Assembly: GCF_002007235.1 (NCBI RefSeq)
Contig: NZ_MUHW01000016.1
Span: 1-64,000 of the forward strand
DNA: 64,000 bases
Direction of reading: 5' to 3'
Origin: Oribacterium sp. C9
GTDB lineage: Bacteria > Bacillota > Clostridia > Lachnospirales > Lachnospiraceae
This document shows positions 24,420 to 32,622 of the stretch, piece by piece. Numbering within the stretch: position 1 is the first letter of the stretch; each line of letters opens with the position of its first letter. The notes beneath the pieces were generated by a model that saw only the letters and a list, made by a program, of their open reading frames with translations, was not told where the DNA came from and searched no databases. The position numbers and the translations under genes were made by a program.

Positions 24420-25601
24420 TTATTTTATTACAGTGAATGCGATTATATCTGCTTCGAACATTTCTTTATTTAAATCATTGAGCGCAGAATCATCTTTAAC
24501 TACTCCGTTCTCATCTGCGTCAACATCATGGAGTTCTGAATAGAGGTAATATGTCACACAACCTTTCGAATCAAACTTTTCTCCAGCCTCCAGATCTATT
24601 GTTAGAATATCATCATTTAATGTGTACCTTTTTACATAATGATGTCCGCTGGCATAAATATAATTTTCTGAAGCAGTGAGCGGATTAGCTGTGCCTCCGG
24701 ATCTGACATAACCACCATCTTTTAGATTACCATCTTTATCAATCCAGAATACCTCAGCAATAGTAGCAGCTCTGGTACCTTTATCATCACCTTTAAATGT
24801 GTCCGGAGTTACAAGCAGTAAATCTTTGTCACCTATCTTAATCTCAGCATACCCCATGTCAGTTGCGAGCTTATTGATGAGTTGATCAAAATTATCACAA
24901 TCACTTATATCGATAGAAATAGGCTCAACATAGATTGCTTCGTTCTCAGGCATGTTCGCGCCAGACTGGGTAGAAGGATCATAGATTGCTTCGGCAACTG
25001 CCTGAAGATCAAATCCTTCAAGATCTTTTGCTGTTGTGCCAAGTGAATAGGACGCTCCATACTCAATATCGTACCATGTGCACACATCAGCAGATTCCCC
25101 ATCACCGATATACCTCTTATATTCAGCAGGCATAGTTCCGTCACCCCAATTGGAAAGAGTGATATCTTCAGTATTCCTCCAATCATAGTACATACCGGAA
25201 ATGTCTTCAGCTTTTTCTCCTGTGACCTGCTCTCTTGCGGTAAAGCTCATCCCGTCAAGATCGAATGTCATCTGTACCAATGGTCCCGGTATTGCCATAT
25301 CATCTTCTCCGGTTTTACAGATACTCCACTTAACGTTTTCAGCGCCATCCGGTGCCTTGAATAGTTTTGAGATTGTGGCAACTGCCTCATCATATGTGAT
25401 GTCACGCCAAGGATTAGCAAGACCAGCTGATGTATCAGCTTCTAGTGTTTCAAGCTCTTTCTGGGTTTTTGTGGGTTCATCAGGAACGGCAGATTCTGCT
25501 TGTGTAGTTGCTTCAGGTACTGTGATATTGTTATTGCTTCCGCAACCAGAAACCGAAACAGCAATGGCTACTGCAATCATCATTATACATTTCTTTTTCA
25601 T
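24420..25601 (-). CDS. Lipoprotein of unknown function
   Basis: 393 residues. The signal peptide MMIAVAIAVSVSGCGSNNN has a lipobox VSGC, so the mature protein is a membrane-anchored lipoprotein. A Thr/Glu-rich linker (ATTQAESAVPDEPTKTQ) is followed by a large acidic globular part with no domain I recognise; DISDCDNFDQLINKLATDMG and CVTYYLYSELHDVDADENG are typical stretches. AGGGGATGCTATG is the ribosome site. Surface anchoring suggests an envelope or substrate-binding role, unproven. Confidence 0.75.
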   Translation of the reverse strand: MKKKCIMMIAVAIAVSVSGCGSNNNITVPEATTQAESAVPDEPTKTQKELETLEADTSAGLANPWRDITYDEAVATISKLFKAPDGAENVKWSICKTGEDDMAIPGPLVQMTFDLDGMSFTAREQVTGEKAEDISGMYYDWRNTEDITLSNWGDGTMPAEYKRYIGDGESADVCTWYDIEYGASYSLGTTAKDLEGFDLQAVAEAIYDPSTQSGANMPENEAIYVEPISIDISDCDNFDQLINKLATDMGYAEIKIGDKDLLLVTPDTFKGDDKGTRAATIAEVFWIDKDGNLKDGGYVRSGGTANPLTASENYIYASGHHYVKRYTLNDDILTIDLEAGEKFDSKGCVTYYLYSELHDVDADENGVVKDDSALNDLNKEMFEADIIAFTVIK

Positions 25602-25836
25602 AGCATCCCCTCTATTTGAATATAATAATAAATCATGACTCTGTACTTGTCATCATTATTGTACATAGTCTTAGCTCATTGGTTTTTTAAACCTTTAAGA
25701 AACCTCATTAGAAGAGAAGAAAGCTATTTTCCATGCCTCTCCTATTTTTAGCGTTGTTCAATAACGCCGAAATACTTTGTGACATCAAAATCAAGATAAT
25801 TAGAATCACTGCTACTATAATCGCATCCTTTAATAA

Positions 25837-26133
25837 TTATACGAATAATATTTCCATTCGTGAAATACATACCATAAAACTAAAAGAAGAGGACAGATCG
25901 TCCTCTTCATGCTTTCTTATAATATCATATAGATCGGCTTCATACAGTTCCATCAAAGCGAACATTGTATCTGCCTGAGGATAACTACTGCCTTTTTCGT
26001 ATTTATATATGGCCTGTACTGATCCTAGACAAAGATATTCCCTGACATAATCCACCGAAAGTTTTTTTGCAAGTCGTAATCGTTTTAAATTTGCTCCAAC
26101 GACCTTCATATCATATTCCGGACGATACAACAT
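25837..26133 (-). CDS. XRE-family helix-turn-helix regulator
   Basis: 98 residues from the ATG at 26133, preceded by AGGAGGAATA; an earlier in-frame start at 26175 adds a hydrophobic stretch with no ribosome site. The HTH spans about residues 6-60: VVGANLKRLRLAKKLSVDYV, then YLCLGSVQAIYKYEKGSSYP (recognition helix) and MFALMELYEADLYDII. The C-terminal acidic tail EEDDLSSS and a hydrophobic end follow. Probably a repressor or antitoxin-type regulator; no partner gene is obvious. Confidence 0.82.
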   Translation of the reverse strand: MLYRPEYDMKVVGANLKRLRLAKKLSVDYVREYLCLGSVQAIYKYEKGSSYPQADTMFALMELYEADLYDIIRKHEEDDLSSSFSFMVCISRMEILFV

Positions 26134-26299
26134 ATTATTCCTCCTACACCAAAAAAGGCAACATAAAAGGATCAACCGTGTCTATTACAGAATACATCCA
26201 TGAATGTATTTTGTCACTCAACTACTACTTCAGTTTTATACCGCACCGAACCATAACTATTTTTGGAATTAGAAAGAATAATTATTATTTTGTTCTGCC

Positions 26300-26590
26300 T
26301 CAGAACTGATTAATGTATTTCTTAAACTCTTCAAAATCTTCTTTTGTCATAACGATATCAGAGTAACAGTAGTCCTTCCCTCGTATTATGAACCATAGCT
26401 TCTTAATTTTAATCTTAAATGCTCTCCAGGGATTCTTATCATATTCCGTATAGAAATTAGATTTCAGAAAGCATAGAAATCCATAGTAACCATCATCCAT
26501 ATCATCAATGCATATGCTGAACGCCTGACCACATTTGCAGTCACACGTAACCATCAGTTCCTTTTTATCCTTAGACATAAGTAATGACAT
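26300..26590 (-). CDS. Unknown 96-residue protein
   Basis: The N-terminal TCDCKCGQAFSICIDDMDDG has a CxCxC cluster and resembles small proteins in gut phages and plasmids (cytosine-rich CDCKCGxxF). The rest is basic and aromatic (NPWRAFKIKIKKLWFII). Ends with TKEDFEEFKKYINQF. Transcribed with the gene at 26621-27253, 30 bases upstream. Function unknown. Confidence 0.6.
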   Translation of the reverse strand: MSLLMSKDKKELMVTCDCKCGQAFSICIDDMDDGYYGFLCFLKSNFYTEYDKNPWRAFKIKIKKLWFIIRGKDYCYSDIVMTKEDFEEFKKYINQF

Positions 26591-26620
26591 AATCCGTCCT
26601 TTCCAAGAGCCAATATTTTT

Positions 26621-27253
26621 TCAATCCCACAAATTCCAGAACCATGTTTTAAAAAGATCCATTCCCCTATCTTTGCACTCATCCCTATACTCAGCGATCT
26701 TTCTTTCCTCTTCGTAATGCAAGTCAGATATATTCTTATATTCCGGGACATCTGATAACATGTACATTCTGTGGTATCCTTTTTCCTTTTCTTCAGCCCT
26801 ATCTTCTTCTGTTTTTAGACCTTCACCAAAGAATCCATACTTGTCCGTAAATTCTTTTGAAGCTTTTTCATACTCTTCTTCATAAGGATTTGTTTTAGTA
26901 CAGGTATCTTCATTTGCTTCTCTCAGGAGGAATATCATATCAGACAGAATTCCCTTCCATTTTTTCATACCTTCCTCATCGACATCTTCTGGAAATCCGG
27001 TACCAATCAATACCTGTGAGTAATCTCCCGGACTATCCGGATATCCATGTGCTGTATCCTTCAGATCCTCAAGCATGTTAGGTACGACATTTAAGAACCA
27101 CCAGTCAATGGCCCATACATCCCTGTCGCAGTATCCGTACCTTATTCTCTGATATGCATTTTTAATATTTGTGCACCATCTCTTAACATGTCTTATGGGA
27201 TTTAAAACGCCCCGTTCTTTGGGCACAAAGCAAGAACACCCCTTTTTTTTCAT
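26621..27253 (-). CDS. Phage/plasmid-type unknown protein
   Basis: 210 residues. The core AYQRIRYGYCDRDVWAIDWW then FLNVVPNMLEDLKDTAHGYP is a pattern found in many uncharacterised phage and mobile-element proteins (RYG-x-S/C-x-x-D-x-W). The C-terminal half is acidic and helical, rich in E/D/Y (EEDRAEEKEKGYHRMYML). No enzymatic motif. Ribosome site AAAATGAAAAAAAAGG is weak. First gene of a two-gene unit with 26300-26590. Confidence 0.65.
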   Translation of the reverse strand: MKKKGCSCFVPKERGVLNPIRHVKRWCTNIKNAYQRIRYGYCDRDVWAIDWWFLNVVPNMLEDLKDTAHGYPDSPGDYSQVLIGTGFPEDVDEEGMKKWKGILSDMIFLLREANEDTCTKTNPYEEEYEKASKEFTDKYGFFGEGLKTEEDRAEEKEKGYHRMYMLSDVPEYKNISDLHYEEERKIAEYRDECKDRGMDLFKTWFWNLWD

Positions 27254-27750
27254 TTTATCACCTGAATAAATTTATAATTCCATGTCCGCAGCTAATATCC
27301 AATCAGATATTATGCCAGGTTATCTCGTTCTGCTAATATTATTGGTTATTTATGAAGAGTATAAATATTTATAGAACACTTTTCATTTAACTTATAGTTA
27401 AAAAAAGCCATGACAATTGATGTATGTGTATATAGCTCTACTTAAATCGCTTTCAGGGTCAATATAATCAAAGCATAATTAAATTTTTTAAAAACCAATA
27501 CCACTATGAAATCTGTAAAAACAAACACTATCTGAATAATCTTATTCAGATTCGCTAACTGATTTGGACATTTAGGTAACGCAGCAAATAGTTAATATAA
27601 TCTTTCGGAAATAAAAATAATTAATTTTTGAATCATTCTCAGATCTTTTTCGAGAAGTAAATATAGCGGATATACGTAAACGCTTACAATGATTGAGGTA
27701 AAAAAAAACAGGCTCACATCCTTTTTTTCATTGTTGATTTATTATATTAA
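27254..27750. other. Long A+T-rich non-coding stretch
   Basis: About 500 bases of A+T-rich DNA with no reading frame, ribosome site or strong hairpin that I can support. It ends in a T/A-run hairpin (27700-27735) next to the structured RNA candidate. Confidence 0.6.
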
Positions 27751-27754
27751 TTTC

Positions 27755-28210
27755 AAGATTTCCGCCCTCCTGAATTATCATTCTCTTCCAGAGCCGGAGT
27801 GATGCGGGCGGGAGTGGACAGATTTTTCCTGCAGAAACAAGAAAAAATCTGTCCTTGAAGATCCCTCTTCCGTCGCCATCGTTTCAACTGGTTTGGTCGG
27901 CCGTATTTCCAGACGCCTTTCGGCATGTCCAAAGTGATCTCAACTGCCCTCACTTCGATCCGTTTCCAGATCCGGACACTTTTCGAATGCCTGTAAAAGG
28001 CATTCCAGCTAACGGATCCCTCCGCTGAGCCCCCTTGCACCATAGTTTTAAGCATATCTCAAAACGAGACTTAGCCAATGGTCTTTTAGTGCTTCTTAAC
28101 CATTTACGGGGAGCGTTTGGTAAATACGGCTAGACCTTTCACTCTCCGGCCCTCGTTATCGCATTGGCGGGGCTACCTTTTACGTTTTTACCCTGGCACG
28201 GCATCCAGTA
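27755..28210 (-). ncRNA. Large structured non-coding RNA candidate
   Basis: A visibly G+C-richer block inside A+T-rich DNA, folding well on the minus strand. Long-range pairing: GCCGTATTT (28122-28130 strand complement) with AAATACGGC (27899-27907), extended by GGTC/GACC, closes a domain of about 240 bases. Inside: GATCCGTT/AACGGATC, GAATGCC-TTTTACA-GGCATTC, GCC-GAAA-GGC (GNRA), GAAGA-GGGA-TCTTC (GNRA), AATGGT/ACCATT, TCTC-GTTTT-GAGA. A 3' CCGCCC/GGGCGG helix and an ACAGATTTTT/AAAAATCTGT hairpin follow. Size is within the range of large ornate RNAs of phages and plasmids (OLE, GOLLD, ROOL classes), but I cannot match a known class. The weak 100-codon ORF inside is not a credible gene. Confidence 0.65.
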
Positions 28211-28311
28211 TTAAATAATTAAATTGTCATTTCCCAATATGTGGGGCAGATGAATAAAAACATTTTTTTTAGATGAATTTTGTATAGGTTTTTTTATAGA
28301 TTTCAAAAATA

Positions 28312-28332
28312 AGTATAGTAAATTGCTATACT
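28312..28332. repeat. Inverted repeat near ncRNA promoter region
   Basis: AGTATAG-TAAATTG-CTATACT. It lies about 110 bases upstream of the start of the RNA candidate and could be a regulator site. Confidence 0.4.
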
Positions 28333-28451
28333 CTAATATTTTTTTATTCTAAACTACTCTCACCTACAATTAGACGTGTTTATTGCTTGGAATCCTCGCT
28401 GTTCTAAATTTCTTTTGAATGCGGATAGTATCTTCCATTAAGTCATAGAAA

Positions 28452-28485
28452 AAAGCAGCTACCTCTTTTGAGATAACTGCTTTAT
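28452..28485 (-). terminator. Terminator after the esterase gene
   Basis: AAAGCAG-TA-CTC/GAG-TA-CTGCTTT hairpin with TTTT loop; on the minus strand it ends GCTGCTTTTTTC. It lies 230 bases past the stop of the esterase gene. Confidence 0.75.
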
Positions 28486-28721
28486 GTAAAATGATTATTA
28501 TATTTCATCCTAGACATAATGTCCGAAATCCAATTCAAACCTATAAATCAGGGATACATACCGATATTTCTCGAAAGAGCCCCGTTTCTACGTCCTGAAA
28601 CTATAGCAGCTCTTCCATTACTCCAGCAAAGAGCTGGTAAATCTTCAGCCACATTGTATACGTATTTAATGGTTTGATATTAATCTTCCAGAGTACTTCC
28701 ATTGTGTCGTACGTAGAAGCT

Positions 28722-29513
28722 TTATCTAAGCATCCATGATAATCCTCGGTCGAGGTAGTCATTCCAGAACGTCCAATTATGCTTTCCGGGACCATCTTCA
28801 AAAAAGAAATCGGCATTTTCATTCTTAAGAAAATCTCTGAAATCCGTATTTGAATTATATAGTACATCCTCCGTGCCAATCGCCATATATAGTCTGGGTA
28901 TTTTCCTACCCTCTTTCTTGAGTTTGGCAAATTGAACCTTCGGGTTCTTATCCGATTCCATAAGCTCTGTCAGATCTCCAAATACATCTGTGAGCATTTC
29001 TACGGACATAAGATTTGTTGCGGAATCATCCTGCTTTGCTATGGCATCCAAATGTAACGCTGAAGATAAGGCTATGCAATGTGAAAATCTTTCAGGGAAA
29101 GCGAATGCGGTATGGATTGCTCCATAGCCGCCCATCGATAATCCTCCTATTATGGAATCGTCTCTTTCTGAAAAATACCCGAAAACCTTATGGATGTAGT
29201 CCGGTAGCTCTTCTCCTACAAACTGGCAAAAATTGCCACCATCATATCCCTTATCCAGATAAAACGAATTTCCGGTTGTCGGCATGAATACAGCAAGGTT
29301 ATACTGTATAGCCATCTCCTGAGCAACTCCACCAAACAACCAATCTGTATCTGTTCCGGTCAACCCATGCAGAAGCAACAGACTTTTTGTTGGTCGTTCA
29401 TAATGCTTAGGCTCTCTAACCTCTGCCATTTCAACATCATTCGGCAATACAAAAGAAAAATTTGCGTGCTGCATGATACTCCTAGCATGAAATTCCATCC
29501 TGCCACTTGCCAT
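28722..29513 (-). CDS. Esterase, S-formylglutathione-hydrolase / tributyrin-esterase family
   Basis: 263-residue alpha/beta hydrolase of the EstA/esterase-D-like family. Elements in order: LLLLHGLTGTDTDW (oxyanion region), FMPTTGNSFYLDKG, DSIIGGLSMGGYGAIH with the nucleophile serine in GLSMGG, LYMAIGTEDVLYNSN with the acid Asp, and FEDGPGKHNWTFW with the catalytic His. Such enzymes cleave short-chain acyl esters, including acetylated sugars. It follows the DnaD-like gene by two bases and is preceded by AGAAGAGG, so it is in the same operon as the replication genes, an odd placement. The start at 29513 is kept because of that ribosome site; internal starts are possible. Confidence 0.88.
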   Translation of the reverse strand: MASGRMEFHARSIMQHANFSFVLPNDVEMAEVREPKHYERPTKSLLLLHGLTGTDTDWLFGGVAQEMAIQYNLAVFMPTTGNSFYLDKGYDGGNFCQFVGEELPDYIHKVFGYFSERDDSIIGGLSMGGYGAIHTAFAFPERFSHCIALSSALHLDAIAKQDDSATNLMSVEMLTDVFGDLTELMESDKNPKVQFAKLKKEGRKIPRLYMAIGTEDVLYNSNTDFRDFLKNENADFFFEDGPGKHNWTFWNDYLDRGLSWMLR

Positions 29514-29515
29514 AT

Positions 29516-29887
29516 TTAGCCTCTTCTCTCCATCATACGCTTCATAACGAGCGCATCCAAATCATCGGTTCTCTGATTGAAATTTGCAAATTTGGTAGGA
29601 TTTACAATCGCCGGAGCTGTTCTACCGTTTAATCTATCTTCAAACTCTTGAACTTGCTGCACTGTTGTAAATCCCCTATCGTGCCAGTTGATCGCCATCG
29701 CCCTTAAATAAGCAAATACAGTCTTACCCATATTTGCACAAAACTCAAGAAGGTACTCAATAAGTTCCGGAGACATCTTTAAGTCATTGTACATGAACTC
29801 CAAAACTTCAATCTGTCTACAATTAATTGGAGACGGAAGAATCTGTTCTGCCATTATAAGAATTTCATCAAAGGTCTTTTCGCTCAT
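29516..29887 (-). CDS. DnaD-like replication protein
   Basis: About 123 residues. It is the conserved DnaB_2/DnaD C-terminal module: QIEVLEFMYNDLKMSPELIE, YLLEFCANMGKTVFAYLRAM, AINWHDRGFTTVQQVQEFED, with the INWHxRG-x-T-V signature. These proteins load or remodel the initiation complex. The N-terminal winged helix is missing, as in many plasmid versions. The ATG at 29887 overlaps the TAA of the gene upstream (TAATG), so I prefer it over an in-frame ATG at 29917. Operon with the Rep_3 initiator. Confidence 0.82.
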   Translation of the reverse strand: MSEKTFDEILIMAEQILPSPINCRQIEVLEFMYNDLKMSPELIEYLLEFCANMGKTVFAYLRAMAINWHDRGFTTVQQVQEFEDRLNGRTAPAIVNPTKFANFNQRTDDLDALVMKRMMERRG

Positions 29888-30309
29888 TACTGTGAAATCG
29901 TCTCTTTCTCCATACATAACTTCTGATAACTTGTATAGTCGCCTGGAATCTCTGGTTTTAACTCTTTCTTTCTCATTCTGAGTTCACATAAAAACTTATA
30001 AAGCCACTCATTGTCTTTTTCGTTTCCGAGAACGTCATCACCTCTAATGCACTGCTCAAGATAATTACTGAGAGTCCATATCGGCTCTTTTGCGAGCTTC
30101 AGGAAGATATTCTTTTTCTTATCATCAAGCTCGTAAAACTTAACAAACCACTGGGCATCCTCTATATCGGTATAGTTCTCAGAAATAATATTCTTCTTAT
30201 TATCGATCACATCATATCTATTTTCGTCTGACGGATTAGGAATAACATAATGTTTTCCTACCTTATATCCATAAATGCCGTTTTTATATTCCTTTAATTT
30301 TATAGCCAT
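29887..30309 (-). CDS. Unknown protein in rep operon
   Basis: 140 residues, charged: MAIKLKEYKNGIYGYKVGKH, then IPNPSDENRYDVIDNKKNI, a helical centre (DAQWFVKFYELDDKKKNIFL) and EKDNEWLYKFLCELRMRKKE. It lies four bases after the Rep_3 gene and shares a TAATG overlap with the DnaD-like gene. This position suggests an accessory replication role such as a helicase loader or copy-number factor; no family is recognised. Confidence 0.6.
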   Translation of the reverse strand: MAIKLKEYKNGIYGYKVGKHYVIPNPSDENRYDVIDNKKNIISENYTDIEDAQWFVKFYELDDKKKNIFLKLAKEPIWTLSNYLEQCIRGDDVLGNEKDNEWLYKFLCELRMRKKELKPEIPGDYTSYQKLCMEKETISQ

Positions 30310-30313
30310 GAAA

Positions 30314-31561
30314 TTACTGATTCTCCCACATTGATTTTCTATTTATGATCTGATCGTTATCATAATTAAGATCACTCATTAACCTAAAAAATGGTGTGCT
30401 CTTAGTTTTATCAGGTGTCGCATTAATCTTTCTCCAATAGTGTCCGATCACGTCACAAGCCCACGCATCCATATTATTCTCGGAAATCCTATTTGGCGTT
30501 AGCTTCTCTTTGAGCATATCCACAAGAGCTACTACTTGAGCTTCGGTTACGCTTCCATATAAAATATCCAGAGTGCAAGGATATTTACTATTATTTAAAG
30601 CTTCTTCTTTTGCTTTTGCGAACTCATCCATTTGCTTATGATTCAGTTCCGGGAATGCATCTGCAAATGAAAGCTGTTCCGGTTCATCAACAATAGTTGG
30701 CTCTTCAACGAACCTTGCTTCTTCATTTTGATTAACCTTACTTTGAGAAATATAGAACTTGATAGCTGCGGTTCCACGATGAGTGACACCTGACAGGTCA
30801 ACTCTCAAAGGTTCATAATCTATATGTAAATCACTGTATTTATTAATCTCTTCTTTCGCCGGTTCAAGAACATCACGCTTAAACAGAGAGTATTTTCCCC
30901 AGTTCTTGGGTATGATTACTACTCTCTTATGAGTCTTCTCGTTCTCTTCTGTTTTTGCAAGAATAACACGCAGATCTTTTTCTGAATCCGTATTGTACTC
31001 AAAAGTCCACTCAGAGTTATTAGAATAAGACTTGAGCAATTCATACAGACGCGGCGAATACTCTTTCTGCATCTGACTTATAGATCCGTACTTGTATCTA
31101 GTGATGTACTGGTTCGGCAGCTTATTATCAAGATCAAAAATATACCTAGCAACTGTTTTATGAAATGTAAGATGCATGATTCTTGTATCTGAATCAGTCT
31201 CAGCTAAATCAATCCATCCTGCAAGTTTCCAGTTGCCAGTACTTTTATCTCTCATCCACCATCTCTGTCGAGCAAGGCTTTGAACAATATTACGTGCTTC
31301 ACTTAAGTTGCAATCAGGTCTATATCCAAGAGAGTTAAGGAATTTTCGGCAATCAAAAGAATACACTGTGTTAATATCATCAGTTAGTTTTATAAAACTA
31401 ATAATAAAACTGAGTGCTTTGAATTGGTTCTTATCTAGGTTAAATCTTCCTTCCTGAATAAGCTCAGACATCTTTCGTATGGTATAATTACGTGGATCGT
31501 CTACTTTGACAGGTTTTCCGACTATTTTCTTTTTACGGTTTGATGGTCTCTCAAATTCCAT
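30314..31561 (-). CDS. repB: Rep_3-superfamily replication initiator
   Basis: 415-residue plasmid initiator. Two winged-helix domains of the Rep_3 type are visible: NLDKNQFKALSFIISFIKLT with GYRPDCNLSEARNIVQSLAR, then QKEYSPRLYELLKSYSNN (the Y-S-x-R-L-Y-E-L-L signature) and NWGKYSLFKRDVLEPAKEEI, NKYSDLHIDYEPLR. A family-specific acidic C-terminal extension follows. It should bind the iterons (31596-32483) immediately upstream and start replication. Length exceeds many Rep_3 proteins because of the extension. First gene of the rep operon; the array doubles as its promoter region, so autorepression is likely. Confidence 0.9.
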   Translation of the reverse strand: MEFERPSNRKKKIVGKPVKVDDPRNYTIRKMSELIQEGRFNLDKNQFKALSFIISFIKLTDDINTVYSFDCRKFLNSLGYRPDCNLSEARNIVQSLARQRWWMRDKSTGNWKLAGWIDLAETDSDTRIMHLTFHKTVARYIFDLDNKLPNQYITRYKYGSISQMQKEYSPRLYELLKSYSNNSEWTFEYNTDSEKDLRVILAKTEENEKTHKRVVIIPKNWGKYSLFKRDVLEPAKEEINKYSDLHIDYEPLRVDLSGVTHRGTAAIKFYISQSKVNQNEEARFVEEPTIVDEPEQLSFADAFPELNHKQMDEFAKAKEEALNNSKYPCTLDILYGSVTEAQVVALVDMLKEKLTPNRISENNMDAWACDVIGHYWRKINATPDKTKSTPFFRLMSDLNYDNDQIINRKSMWENQ

Positions 31562-31595
31562 ATAACTCCCTAAAAACTATGACACTATGGTTTGG

Positions 31596-32483
31596 CCATG
31601 TTTCAACGTACCTTTTGTATATAGAATATATTATCCTGAACAAAGATTCAATAGCTCTCAGCCACATTCTCACGTACCTTTTGCATTTTATTCCACAATT
31701 TGACGTACCTTTTATCATCATCTCCATATTTACACGTACTTTTTATAAATTATTCCATATAATAACGTACCTTTTGAAATAATATCCATAATCTGACGTA
31801 CCTTAATTATTAATACATCCATGTTTTCACGTTCCTTTTCGGCTAATTGTTCCAGATCTCTCTTAAAATTATCCATAAAACGACGTACTTTTTACCCCGA
31901 TAAGTATTACAATAGACCATTTAAACCATATTTAGACGTACCTTTTGAAGTGCTTTTTTTATCCGCTCATTGGAGCACCTTTTATATTCTCCATGTTTAG
32001 ACGTACCTCTCACCACTAAAGATACGCTGAATTATGGTCAATCTCAAATATTCCATGATTTCACGTACTTTTTATCCTGTTAAAATGCAAATTTATATTC
32101 ATTGTCCATATTTTCACGTACCTTATACCTCAACATTCTACGATTTCCATAATTTGACGTACCTTTCTGTTATGATCAAGTAAGAATATTTAGTCCTGTT
32201 CCATATTTTCACGTACCTTTTTAGACCTGTGCACTGTTTCTTTTGTTGCCAAATTACTGGAAAGGATTATAATTTAGCCATAAATCAACGTACACTTTGA
32301 GTAAAATCACCTGGATTGCTACAAATCATCCATAATTCAACGTACTTTTATTCCTTAGAATCATATATTACATGCCATATTTTCACGTACCTTTTACCGC
32401 GCTATGACGCACCTTAATCCATACTGCCACGTACCATTGGCCATATTTTGACGTACTTTATTCCATATTCCGACGTACCTTTT
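31596..32483. repeat. oriV: Twenty-copy iteron array (origin of replication)
   Basis: Twenty direct copies of CCATATTTNNACGTACCTTTT-type repeats, all in one orientation, start at 31596, 31662, 31693, 31724, 31755, 31786, 31819, 31873, 31926, 31991, 32053, 32106, 32147, 32201, 32278, 32330, 32375, 32419, 32441 and 32463. The ACGTACC core is almost invariant. Steps are mainly 31, 53-54, 41-45 and 22 bases, close to whole helical turns, so the sites face the same side of the DNA. The array lies between the Rep_3 gene and the parBA terminator. Confidence 0.9.
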
Positions 32484-32589
32484 CCGGAGTTTCTTCCTAT
32501 AAGAAAATACTTTTAAATACTATATATACTTAAATATAACCACTACTACTATTTTTGTTGTGGTGGTTATACGCTTTGAACACAAAAAA

Positions 32590-32612
32590 GGAGCACCAAA
32601 CGATGCTCCGTA
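32590..32612 (-). terminator. Terminator after parB
   Basis: GGAGCA-CCAAACGA-TGCTCC stem with TTTTTTG on the minus-strand exit side, just past the parB stop. Confidence 0.8.
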
Positions 32613-32622
32613 ATGATAATTA

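Noticed and set aside
27753-28055. 100-codon open frame inside the structured block
   Set aside because: Composition is odd (arginine/tryptophan-rich), no ribosome site, and the DNA shows nested base pairing; better explained as RNA.
31596-32483. Possible CRISPR array (many short repeats)
   Set aside because: Repeats are ~21 bases with unequal, non-unique spacers, near a Rep_3 gene, with no cas genes. Iterons explain them.
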